Part shown: positions 6,938 to 14,406 of the stretch, in pieces
How the letters are laid out: the number at the start of each line of letters is the position of its first letter
Numbering within the stretch: the first letter of the stretch is position 1
Assembly: GCA_027335545.1 (NCBI GenBank)
Contig: DAHWHV010000278.1
Coordinates: 1-15,545 of the forward strand
From: Clostridia bacterium
GTDB taxonomy: Bacteria; Bacillota_E; RBS10-35; JAJYVN01
Reading direction: 5' to 3'
Length of the DNA: 15,545 nt
Program-made: the position numbers and the translations under genes
The notes under the pieces: model-generated
Told to the model about the DNA's origin: nothing
Databases searched by the model: none
The model's input: only the letters and a program-made list of their open reading frames with translations

Positions 6938-7756
6938 ATGCGCGTGCTGATCCTCACCGACATGGAGGGCGTTAGCGGGATCGTGGTCTGGGAGCAAGTC
7001 AACGGGGGCGCGCCGCTCTATGAGGAGGGGCGGCGGCTGTACACCGAGGAGATCAACGCGGCCGTGCGCGGGGCCAAGGCGGCGGGCGCTCGGGAGATCG
7101 TGGTCGTCGACTGCCACGGGGCTGGCGGCGGCTGGACCTTCAACTCCCTGGTCCCCGAACTCCTGGACCCCGATTGCGAGTGGGTGGCGCACCACCCCTG
7201 GTCCCGCTACACCGAGCTGCTGGAGGGCGGCTGCGACGCCGTCCTGCTCGTGGGGATGCACGCCCGCGCCGGCACCCCGGACGGCGTGCTCTGCCACACC
7301 ATCTCCACGACCACCTGGCGCGACCTGTACTTCAACGAGCAGGTGGTCGGCGAGGTCGGCATCAACGCCGCGCTGTGCGGCCACTACGGCGCCCCCGTCC
7401 GGCTGGTGACGGGCGATGAGGCCACCTGCCGCGAGGCCCGGTCCCTGCTCGGCCCCGAGGTGACCACGGTCGCGGTCAAGCGCGGCCTGGGGCGCTACTC
7501 CGCCCGCCAGATCCCGCCGGTCCGGGCGCGCCGGCTCATCGAGGAGGGCGCGCGCGCCGCGCTGCAGGCCCATCCGGCGCCGGCGCCCTACGTTCCGGCG
7601 CGGCCCACGACGATCCGCATCGACCTCTCGACGGTCGAGGGGGCGGAGCGCTTCCGCGGGCGCCCCGGCGTGGAGGTCGTCACGCCCCTGCAGGTGATGA
7701 GTCGCGGCCCCGACTGGTTGCAGGCCTGGAACCAGATCTGGCCCTGGAGCCTCTGA
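6938..7756 (+). CDS. dppA: D-aminopeptidase, M55 (DppA) family
   Basis: The 272-residue product is a clear M55 peptidase, the family of Bacillus subtilis DppA, a self-compartmentalising decameric zinc D-aminopeptidase that releases N-terminal D-Ala and D-Ser. The metal ligands are visible: Asp8 and Glu10 in DMEGVSG, His60 in DCHG, His108 in GMHARAG and Glu139 in VGEVGINA. His120 (CHTIS) matches the catalytic-site histidine. Length is typical (about 274). ATG 6938 has GGAGGT 6 nt upstream. A dipeptide transport operon, where this gene often sits, is absent here. The only neighbour on the strand is the upstream HAD gene. It converges on the xylulokinase-like gene with only 22 nt between stops and no evident terminator. 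Likely role: use of D-amino-acid peptides, for example from cell-wall turnover. Confidence 0.93.
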   Translation: MRVLILTDMEGVSGIVVWEQVNGGAPLYEEGRRLYTEEINAAVRGAKAAGAREIVVVDCHGAGGGWTFNSLVPELLDPDCEWVAHHPWSRYTELLEGGCDAVLLVGMHARAGTPDGVLCHTISTTTWRDLYFNEQVVGEVGINAALCGHYGAPVRLVTGDEATCREARSLLGPEVTTVAVKRGLGRYSARQIPPVRARRLIEEGARAALQAHPAPAPYVPARPTTIRIDLSTVEGAERFRGRPGVEVVTPLQVMSRGPDWLQAWNQIWPWSL

Positions 7757-7778
7757 GCGGCCACGGCCTCCCCAGCCC

Positions 7779-9215
7779 TCACCCCTCCCCCCTCAGGGCC
7801 GTCGTGAGCGCTGGCCGCAGGCGCCGGTACGCCCCGTAGAGCCCGGCCAGGCGCCGCGCCGCCCCCGGGTCACTGGCGATCGCCTCCGCCTCCGCCTCCC
7901 CCAGCCCCTCCCAGGTCCGCGCCCCCAGGGCCACGGCCCCCAGCAGGCAGGCCCCCAGCGCCGAGGGCGAGGCCACCCGGCACAGGTCCACGTCGGTCCC
8001 CAGCGTGTTGGCCAGGCGCCTGGCCCACTCCGGCCCCACCGCCCCCTCGGCCAGGACCAACGGCCGGCCTCCCCCACCCGGGCCCACCAGAGCCTCCAGC
8101 ACCTCCCGATAGGCCATGGCGACGCCATACGCCGCGGCCGCCGCCAGCTCGCGGGCCTCCGTCTCCAGCCCCAAGCCGACCCAGGCGCCGCGCACCCCGA
8201 GGTCGAAGGACGGCGTGCGCTCCCCGGCGAGGTGGGGGACGAAGAGGACGCCGGGCACCTCGCCCGGGGGCGGGGGCGCGACGCCCCCCAGGCGGTCGCT
8301 GGCCCAAGCCACGGCTAGGCCCGCGGCCAGCAGGGCCCCCACGGCGATCCTCCGTCGGGGGTCCGGGTGGCAGAAGCGCTGGGCGCCCGCCGGGGTCGCC
8401 GACTCGGCGGGCAGCACGACCGCCACCTGACCGGCGCTGCCCACGTTGAGGATCGGCCGCGCCGCGTCGCGCGCCCCGGTGGCCAACACGGCGGCCGGGA
8501 GGTCCCCGGCGCCGGCGATCAGCGGGGTCCCCGCGGGGATGTCCAGCTGGGCCGCCCAGACCGGGCCCAGCACCCCGGCGACACTGGCGGAAGGCACCAG
8601 GGGGGGCAGGAGGTGCCCCGGCAGGCCCGCGGTGAGTTCCGGCGCCCAGGCGAGGCGGCCCAGGTCCATCAGGCCGGTGCCGGAGCCGTCCGTCGGCTCG
8701 CTCACCGGTTCCCCGCCCAGGGCGGCGCGCACCCAGTCCTTGGGGGGCAGGAAGCGGACGGCACGCCCCAGGGCCCCGGGGGCGTGGCGCCGCAACCACA
8801 GGAGCTTGGGCAGCACGTAGTTAGCGCAGGACGGCGAGCCCGTGAGCGCCAGCAGACGCTCCGGCCCGACGGCCGCCGCTACCTCGCGCGCCTCCGCCTC
8901 GGCGCGCTGATCCGGCCAGAGCAAGGCGCGGCCGAGCGGCCGGCCGTCAGCGCCCTCCAGCACCAAGCCGTGCATCTGGCCAGTGAACGCCAGGGCGTCC
9001 GGGCGCAGCGGCGCCCCCCACCGCTGGCGCAGGCCGGCCACGGCCTCGCGCAGGGCGGTGAGCCAGACCGCGGGGTCCTGCTCCCAGCGCCCCGGGGCGG
9101 GGGCCTCCAGGGCGTAGGGGGAGGAGCGCGCCCCGGCCGTCTCCGCGCACGCCTCGTCCCAGAGCAGCACCTTGACGGCGGAGGTGCCGATGTCGCAACC
9201 CAGCAGGCGGGCCGT
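7779..9215 (-). CDS. xylB: FGGY-family carbohydrate kinase, xylulokinase-like
   Basis: The 478-residue product resembles XylB throughout: phosphate-binding CDIGTSAVK (7-15), GQMHGLVL (79-86, the xylulokinase Met-His signature), APKLLW-like LPKLLW (135-140), LPPKDW (156-161), catalytic Asp238 in AGAGDLP, and AGERTP (330-335). It would phosphorylate D-xylulose or a related ketose with ATP. The usual glycine-rich GGGA+S ADP-binding motif is replaced by AEGAVGPEW. The first motif lies upstream of every in-frame ATG/GTG/TTG, the nearest being GTG 9170. ACG at 9215-9213, 7 nt after GAGGGGGA, gives the ideal N-terminus MARLLGCDIG. Either it starts at ACG or the start codon is mutated or mis-sequenced. 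The solute-binding lipoprotein gene lies upstream on the same strand, 205 nt away. Confidence 0.85.
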   Translation of the reverse strand, partial: TARLLGCDIGTSAVKVLLWDEACAETAGARSSPYALEAPAPGRWEQDPAVWLTALREAVAGLRQRWGAPLRPDALAFTGQMHGLVLEGADGRPLGRALLWPDQRAEAEAREVAAAVGPERLLALTGSPSCANYVLPKLLWLRRHAPGALGRAVRFLPPKDWVRAALGGEPVSEPTDGSGTGLMDLGRLAWAPELTAGLPGHLLPPLVPSASVAGVLGPVWAAQLDIPAGTPLIAGAGDLPAAVLATGARDAARPILNVGSAGQVAVVLPAESATPAGAQRFCHPDPRRRIAVGALLAAGLAVAWASDRLGGVAPPPPGEVPGVLFVPHLAGERTPSFDLGVRGAWVGLGLETEARELAAAAAYGVAMAYREVLEALVGPGGGGRPLVLAEGAVGPEWARRLANTLGTDVDLCRVASPSALGACLLGAVALGARTWEGLGEAEAEAIASDPGAARRLAGLYGAYRRLRPALTTALRGEG

Positions 9216-9420
9216 GGCGCACTCCCCCTCATCCCCGACGCGACCGCGGGAGCGGGGACCGTAGGACCGGGGCCGGCGGCCGGAGCAGGGGCAGGTGGGA
9301 GCGGGAGGCGGCGGCCGCGGGGGGCCCGGTCCACCCTGAGGCGGACGCCGGGCGGGGCAGCCCCGCGCGACCTCCGCCTCCCTTTGCCGCCCCGATTCCC
9401 CCCCGCCTCCCCGGCGCCGC

Positions 9421-10926
9421 TTAATGGCGGCAGATGCGTACGATCGGGCCGGTGGCCGTGTGGGGCAGGGGCACTGCGGCCCCGAAGCGGCCGAAGGCCT
9501 GGGCCCGCTCCTGGCGGGCCTGGGCCTGCATGCGTTTGTCCGTGCGGTAGCGGGCCGCGGCGGCGTTCAGCTTCTGCGTGGCGGCACCCAGGGCGGCGGT
9601 GAGGGACGCGGACTCGGTGACGACCGGCGCCAGGGCCTGGTACAGGATCGGCCCCGCGGCCTGGAAGAGGGGGGGGAACCCCTGATCCACGTACGCGTAG
9701 TGGGCGGGAGCACCGACGGCCTGCGCCCCGCTGGCCCGTTGGGCCGCGGCCCCCCAGTACGCCCGCTGCACGGCGGCATCCGCCAGGACCGGGGGCGGGC
9801 CGGGGGCCGTGGGGTGTTGGCCGACGCGCGCATACGACCAGAGGGCGAAGCGCACGACGGCGTCGATCGCCCTGGCGGGGGCCGAAGTGGTCGTGGGGTC
9901 TCCGGGAAGCAGCCAGCCGCTGACGGTGGCGGGCACGGCCGGGACGACGGGCAGCACGGGGAAGCGCGCGAACCGGCGCGGATACCGGGGCCGGGCGGCC
10001 TGTGGCAGGCCCGGCAGCCCCGCGCCCGCCGGCGTGCCGCCGGGTGGGCCGAGGTAAGGTTGGAAGAGCATCGCCGCGCCCTCGCCGGGCGGCTCGCCCG
10101 GCGCCACCTGGGCCCGCAACCGCGCACCCGGCGCGGCGTAGAGGCGGCAGATGCGCGCCAAGGCGGCGACCCCGCGCAGGGCACCCGGGTTCGTCAGCTC
10201 GAACCGGCTGCCCTGGACCATCCAGCCGCCGTACCCGGCGATAAACCCGGTCCAGAGGGCCGGGGTGAGCAGGCTCCACGCCGGCGGGGCGTTCAGGGCC
10301 TGCAGCCCACTGCCGACCGCCGGCGGCAGGGGGCCATAGCAGCCCGCAATCTTGCCGCCCCGCGCTAGGCCCTGGATGCGGGCGCAGGCTGCCTCGAACT
10401 CCGCGAGCGTCCACTCCGCCGCGGGGGGCGGCAGGTGGGCCGCGGAAAAGACGTCTGGCCGGTATGCGACCCCTACCGGGGTCACGTAACCGGGCAGGCC
10501 CCAGGTGACCCCGTCGTAGCGGAAGGCGTCCAGGGTGTGCGGCAGGAGCGTGCCCGGGTCCAGGTTGGCCGCGTGTAGGGCGGCATCCAGGGGATAGAAG
10601 TGGTACGGGGGCTGCCAGCCCGAGGCGGTGGCGATGCCCCAGTTGGCGGCGTGGCTCGGGTAGCACACCTCGTGGCCCGCTTGGCGGGCACAGGCCCACT
10701 GGTCGCGGCTGGGCAGGGGGTAGAGGACGGGGTCGGCCGCCTTGAAGGCGGAGGCCTCGGCGTCGGTGGCGAGTGGGACGTAGATCGGTAGGGTGGTCAC
10801 GCGGCTGCACGCCGCAGAGGCGGCGTTGGGCCGCCTCTGCCCCGACGCGCACCCGCCGCACGCGACAGCGAGGGCACCCAGCAGGACCGCCCGCCGGGCG
10901 AGGGTGCCGGCCATGGGGGATGCCAC
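9421..10926 (-). CDS. Extracellular solute-binding lipoprotein of a sugar-type ABC importer
   Basis: The 501-residue product starts with a signal peptide: Arg pair at 11-12, hydrophobic AVLLGALAVA and a lipobox ending at Cys23 (LAVAC). It would therefore be a membrane-anchored extracytoplasmic lipoprotein. The body has family-1 binding protein features, notably YDGVTWGLPGYVTPVGVAYR followed by PDVF, then EWTLAEFEAACARI, and FIAGYGGWMVQGSRFELTNP. The C-terminal ~50 residues (about 440-490) form an Ala/Gln/Arg-rich helix. GTG 10926 is preferred because GGGAGG lies 9 nt upstream. ATG 10914 would also keep the signal peptide. It is longer than the usual 420-450 residues. No permease or ATPase gene is in the window, so its transporter must be encoded elsewhere. 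The kinase gene downstream hints at a sugar, but the ligand is unproven. Confidence 0.8.
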   Translation of the reverse strand: MASPMAGTLARRAVLLGALAVACGGCASGQRRPNAASAACSRVTTLPIYVPLATDAEASAFKAADPVLYPLPSRDQWACARQAGHEVCYPSHAANWGIATASGWQPPYHFYPLDAALHAANLDPGTLLPHTLDAFRYDGVTWGLPGYVTPVGVAYRPDVFSAAHLPPPAAEWTLAEFEAACARIQGLARGGKIAGCYGPLPPAVGSGLQALNAPPAWSLLTPALWTGFIAGYGGWMVQGSRFELTNPGALRGVAALARICRLYAAPGARLRAQVAPGEPPGEGAAMLFQPYLGPPGGTPAGAGLPGLPQAARPRYPRRFARFPVLPVVPAVPATVSGWLLPGDPTTTSAPARAIDAVVRFALWSYARVGQHPTAPGPPPVLADAAVQRAYWGAAAQRASGAQAVGAPAHYAYVDQGFPPLFQAAGPILYQALAPVVTESASLTAALGAATQKLNAAAARYRTDKRMQAQARQERAQAFGRFGAAVPLPHTATGPIVRICRH

Positions 10927-11333
10927 GCGCTTCCGCCTCCCGCCAGGGGTGGCCTGCGGACGGGCGCGGGCCCGAGCCGGGGACGAACGGCAGGGGCGCG
11001 CGCCGCCACCCGCATTCGCCCTAGTGGTGGGGTTTCCCTCGGGCGCGGCGCCCCGGCTTCGGCAGCCGGACAGGCGGAGCGCCCCCCGGGCAGGCCCGGT
11101 GCGGCGGTGGCCTGCTCCCCGGGACGGGATCCGGGCCGCGCCCAGCCCGCTGGCCGCCGCCCGGATCGGCCCACGGGCAGTGGACGCCGGCGGCCTGCCT
11201 GGGCCACCTGCCGCGCCCCGCGCCGGGACGCGTCACCCCCCGAGGAGCCTCGGGGGGTGACGCCGGGCAGCGCATTCGGGCGCCGGCGGCGCGCCCGGGA
11301 GCGACCACCCGCCCCGGCGCCGGGCGCCGCGGG
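10927..11333. other. Intergenic region with a strong palindrome, no gene seen
   Basis: This 407-bp gap separates two minus-strand genes. Its open frames are low-complexity and not credible. It must hold the 5' region of the binding-protein gene, but I see no clear promoter. The notable element is the palindrome at 11230-11263. Confidence 0.5.
11230..11263. terminator. 16-bp perfect hairpin downstream of the FAD oxidoreductase gene
   Basis: GCGTCACCCCCCGAGG (11230-11245) and its exact complement CCTCGGGGGGTGACGC (11248-11263) are separated by only AG. The hairpin begins 70 nt after the stop of the minus-strand FAD oxidoreductase gene (11334). It is the strongest inverted repeat I found in the window. 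It lacks a U-tract, so it is either an unusual terminator or mRNA end, or a protein-binding palindrome. Confidence 0.5.
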
Positions 11334-12350
11334 TCACCAGCGCCCCGGGTCAAACGGGGCCAGTTCCGGCACGGACTCCCCCGCCAGCCGCCGCGCCAAG
11401 CGCCGCCCCAGCCACTGGGCGAGGGTGATGCCGCTGTGGGCGACGCAGACGAAGACCCCCAGGGCCCCGGGCCAGGCCCCGCAGATGGGGAGCCCGTCCG
11501 CCGGCATTGGGCGCAGGCCCGCCCAGGTCCGGGCGATCGGGGCCGCGGTCAGCGCGGGCAGGGTGCCCACCGCCGCCGAGAGCAGGGCCTGGGCCACGGC
11601 GGCGTCGACGGTCGGCGCGAACCCCGCCCGCTCGTGGGAGGTGCCGATCCAGACCCGCCCGTCGCGCAGCTGGCGCAGGTCCGGCGTGTAGCGCCGCAGC
11701 AGCGGCGGCAGGGCCTCCGTCTCCAGGATGGTGCCGCGCACGGGCGCCAGCGCCAGCCCCGGCAACAGGCGCCCCGACCAGACCCCCGCAGACACCACGA
11801 GGCGCCGGGCGGCGTGTCCCCCCGCCTCCCAGCCGCCGGCCACGGGCCGCAGGGCCGGGGCCTCGCCGGGCACCCAGGCGACTCCGGCCCGCAACGCCAG
11901 CCCGCGCACCGCCTCCAGGTAGGCGGCGGGACGCAGGCACGCGTCCTCGGGGAGGTGGAGCGCGCCGCGCCCGGGCAGGTGCAGGGCCGGCTCCTCGGCG
12001 GCGAGGCGCTCGGGGGGCCACCACTCCGCCGGCACACCGGCGGCGGCGCAGGCCGCCAGCGCCTCGGGGCCCACCGCCGGGTTCACGCTGCCGCAGGGGT
12101 TCCACTCCACCTGCTCCGCCAGGCCCTCGGCGGCGAGCCACTGCGCCGTCTCCCGCACGGCCGCGGCCCGCACGGGCGTGTAGACGGGGCCCGCGGGGGC
12201 CAGGACATCGACCAGGCCGAAGGACCGGGGCGTCGTACCGCCCCCGGGTTCCCCCCGGTCGAGGACGCGCACGGCGAACCCCCGGCGCGCGCAGTGCAGA
12301 GCGGTGGCACAGCCGAGGATGCCCCCGCCGACGATGAGCACGTCCTCCAC
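11334..12350 (-). CDS. DAO-family FAD-dependent amine/amino-acid oxidoreductase
   Basis: The 338-residue product has an N-terminal FAD-binding Rossmann motif (VLIVGGGILGCATALHCARRG, with GGGILG at 8-13 and Asp31 ending the second strand). It also has the following family segment TPRSFGLV and a C-terminal FAD-contacting stretch, AHSGITLAQWLGRRLARRL, typical of DAO enzymes (glycine/sarcosine oxidase, D-amino-acid dehydrogenase). It would oxidise an amine or amino acid. The substrate, and whether the acceptor is O2 or the respiratory chain, cannot be told. It is slightly short for the family (about 360-420). GTG 12350 has GGGGGGAC 7 nt upstream and starts exactly at the first strand. An inverted repeat (12380-12386/12403-12409) lies just upstream. 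D-amino acids freed by the DppA-type enzyme would be a possible substrate, but this link is only inference. Confidence 0.88.
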   Translation of the reverse strand: MEDVLIVGGGILGCATALHCARRGFAVRVLDRGEPGGGTTPRSFGLVDVLAPAGPVYTPVRAAAVRETAQWLAAEGLAEQVEWNPCGSVNPAVGPEALAACAAAGVPAEWWPPERLAAEEPALHLPGRGALHLPEDACLRPAAYLEAVRGLALRAGVAWVPGEAPALRPVAGGWEAGGHAARRLVVSAGVWSGRLLPGLALAPVRGTILETEALPPLLRRYTPDLRQLRDGRVWIGTSHERAGFAPTVDAAVAQALLSAAVGTLPALTAAPIARTWAGLRPMPADGLPICGAWPGALGVFVCVAHSGITLAQWLGRRLARRLAGESVPELAPFDPGRW

Positions 12351-12863
12351 GATCCGTCCCCCCAGGGGCCGGGATCACCGGTCGGCGGTCCCGCCCGGGC
12401 TGGCCGACCTGGAGGGTTCGGCAGGGGTGGGCGGTGGCCTGCCGCGGACGTGGGCCAGGGAGGGCGGTCGGCCGGCGGCGCGGGGTGGGGCAGGCAGGGG
12501 CGTGGCCCGAACGAGGGCCGGTCGGCGCGCCGGGGGACCGCCTGGGGGTGCGCCCAGGGTGGGGTCGTTCTCCGTGAAGTGCTGGAGCCGCAGCCTTGTC
12601 CCGGCGCGGGCCAAAGTCGCGGCGCACGCCGGCGACGGGGGGGGAGCCACGGGTGGTTCGCTGCCGCTGCTGCCGCCTCTGTCCCCGCAGCCCTTCTGCC
12701 GCAAACCGCGGCTCGTCGCGGGCGGGTCGCGGGCACGGCCAGCGGCACCTCGCCCGCTGGGCCTTCTGGCCGCAGGGTCCCACCGAAACCCTGGGGGATG
12801 CGCCCCTGGTGCAGGCCTCCAACGCCCCGCGCCGAAGCACCCGGCCACCAGGGAGGGACCCGC
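12351..12863. other. Divergent intergenic region between FAD oxidoreductase and mcrB
   Basis: No credible gene lies in these 513 bp. The open frames on both strands are Arg/Pro/Gly-rich. Inverted repeats seen are GGTCGGC (12380-12386) with GCCGACC (12403-12409), and CAGGGT (12773-12778) with ACCCTG (12788-12793). Both divergent genes need promoters here, but no clear -10/-35 pair is evident. Confidence 0.5.
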
Positions 12864-14360
12864 TTGCCCAACGACCCAGCTCCCGCGCCCCCCGCACCAC
12901 CCGCCCTCGCCGCGCTGACCCGGCTGATCCAGGCCGGTCTCCCCACCCCGACGGACGCCGCCCGCAGCGCGTTGGGCGCCTTCCTCGCCGAGCGCTACCC
13001 ACAGCGCCAGGTGAAGGCCGCGGCCATCCGCGACGCCTACGGTCCCTCCGGGGAGGGTCACACCCCTTTTGCCGGCGTCCTGCCGGAAGACAGCCCGCCC
13101 AGCGGCGCATACGGCGGCATGAGCGTGGTCTGGTTCCCGCTGGGCGGCGCCGACGGCGGGGGCAGCCTGCTGACCTTCGTCGTGGGGACCCTGGGCCTCA
13201 GCCCGGACGAAGGCATCCTCGGTCGCCCCGGGCATCGGCGCTACGTGCAGGCGATGCGGACGCACCTGCAGCGCCTCGGGGTGAACGCGTGGGCGAAGCC
13301 GGACCCGGCCGCGATCCACGCGGATGTGCCGGCGACCGTCCGAGGCGCGTTCCCGCAATGGGAGTCGGCCTGGGAGAGATACGGGCCCTTCGTCTACGCC
13401 GCCGCGGCCCTGTCCCCGGACACGCCGCCAGAGGCGGCCAGGGCCACGGTCGCCGCCTTCTTCGACCTTTACGGCCGCGAGCGTGGCTGGAAGCCTCTGG
13501 CCGCCCACGCCGCTTCCGTGACGAACTACCTGGCGGCGCTGGCCGACGGCTTCTTCCAGCACCCGGGCGAGGACGACGTCATCGACCTGTTGCGGGAACG
13601 CCGCTTCGTCGTCCTGCAGGGGCCGCCGGGAAGCGGCAAGACGCGCCTGGCCGACCGGGTCCGGGCCTCGGCCGCCTTCGGGAACCGCGGCCTGCCGGTG
13701 CAGTTCCACCCCGCAGTGACCTATGAGGACTTCGTCGTTGGCCTCGCGCCGCGCGTGGACGGAGGGAGCCTTGGGTTCCACGTCCGCGCCGGCTGGCTGC
13801 TGCAGGCGGTGGAGGAGTCCGAGCGCTGCGGGGAGGCGCCCTTCCTGCTCGGAATCGATGAGATCAACCGCGGCGACCTGGCCAAGGTCTTAGGCGAGGC
13901 GATCTCGCTGTTTGAGCCAGGGCAGGAGCGCGAGATCACCCTGCCCCACGCCTGGAACGGACGGGCGCGCCTGCGCCTGCCTGCCAACCTCCACGTGCTG
14001 GCGACCATGAACACGGCCGACCGCAGCATCGCGTCCATCGACCTGGCGATTCGGCGGCGCTTCGCCTTCGTCACCCTCCACCCCGACCGCGCCCCGGTCG
14101 CCGCGCAGGGCCTGCCCCTGGCCACGGAGGCCTTTGACCGCCTCAGTGCGGCCTTCATCGAGTTCGCCGCCGACGACGTCCTGCCGCTGATCCCCGGCCA
14201 GGCCTATTTCCTGGCCAACGACGTAACCCACCTCACCCGGCGCCTGCGGCACGACCTCCTGCCCCTACTGGACGAGTACCTCGCCGCGGGCCTGCTGGGA
14301 GGGGCCGCCGCCGAGGTGCAGACGGTGCGCGATTGGCTCGCCGATCAGATCGGGGCCTAG
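12864..14360 (+). CDS. mcrB: McrB-like AAA+ NTPase of a modification-dependent restriction system
   Basis: The 498-residue product carries an McrB-type AAA+ motor: Walker A GPPGSGKT (253-260), Walker B with the McrB signature GIDEINRGD (Asp332-Glu333), the sensor stretch ATMNTADRS (380-388) and an arginine-rich LAIRRRFAF. McrB uses GTP to translocate and to activate the McrC nuclease at methylated DNA. The first ~240 residues should hold DNA recognition, but I do not recognise the domain. It includes FVVGTLGLSPDEGILGRPGH (about 105-124). The start is TTG 12864 with GGAGGG (12852-12857) 6 nt upstream. The frame is open far upstream through the antisense of the oxidoreductase gene, but that part is not credible. 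McrC follows after 46 nt on the same strand, forming an operon. Confidence 0.9.
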   Translation: MPNDPAPAPPAPPALAALTRLIQAGLPTPTDAARSALGAFLAERYPQRQVKAAAIRDAYGPSGEGHTPFAGVLPEDSPPSGAYGGMSVVWFPLGGADGGGSLLTFVVGTLGLSPDEGILGRPGHRRYVQAMRTHLQRLGVNAWAKPDPAAIHADVPATVRGAFPQWESAWERYGPFVYAAAALSPDTPPEAARATVAAFFDLYGRERGWKPLAAHAASVTNYLAALADGFFQHPGEDDVIDLLRERRFVVLQGPPGSGKTRLADRVRASAAFGNRGLPVQFHPAVTYEDFVVGLAPRVDGGSLGFHVRAGWLLQAVEESERCGEAPFLLGIDEINRGDLAKVLGEAISLFEPGQEREITLPHAWNGRARLRLPANLHVLATMNTADRSIASIDLAIRRRFAFVTLHPDRAPVAAQGLPLATEAFDRLSAAFIEFAADDVLPLIPGQAYFLANDVTHLTRRLRHDLLPLLDEYLAAGLLGGAAAEVQTVRDWLADQIGA

Positions 14361-14406
14361 GCCCCGCAGCCGGTCCGGTGCGGCAGTAGGGTGGGAGGTG
14401 GGGCGG

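Noticed and set aside
9185..9222. GTG 9222 as the start of the kinase
   Set aside because: It is out of frame with the FGGY protein unless one base is removed. As given, it reads a non-homologous frame.
9352..9366. Small GCGGGG-CAG-CCCCGC hairpin after the solute-binding protein gene
   Set aside because: Only 6 bp of pure G/C with no U-tract. Such stems are common by chance in this sequence, so I did not call it a terminator.
11436..12863. Open frame continuous with mcrB that extends 476 codons upstream
   Set aside because: It runs antisense to the FAD oxidoreductase gene and through the intergenic region with low-complexity translation. The TTG at 12864 has a clear ribosome site and begins the normal protein.
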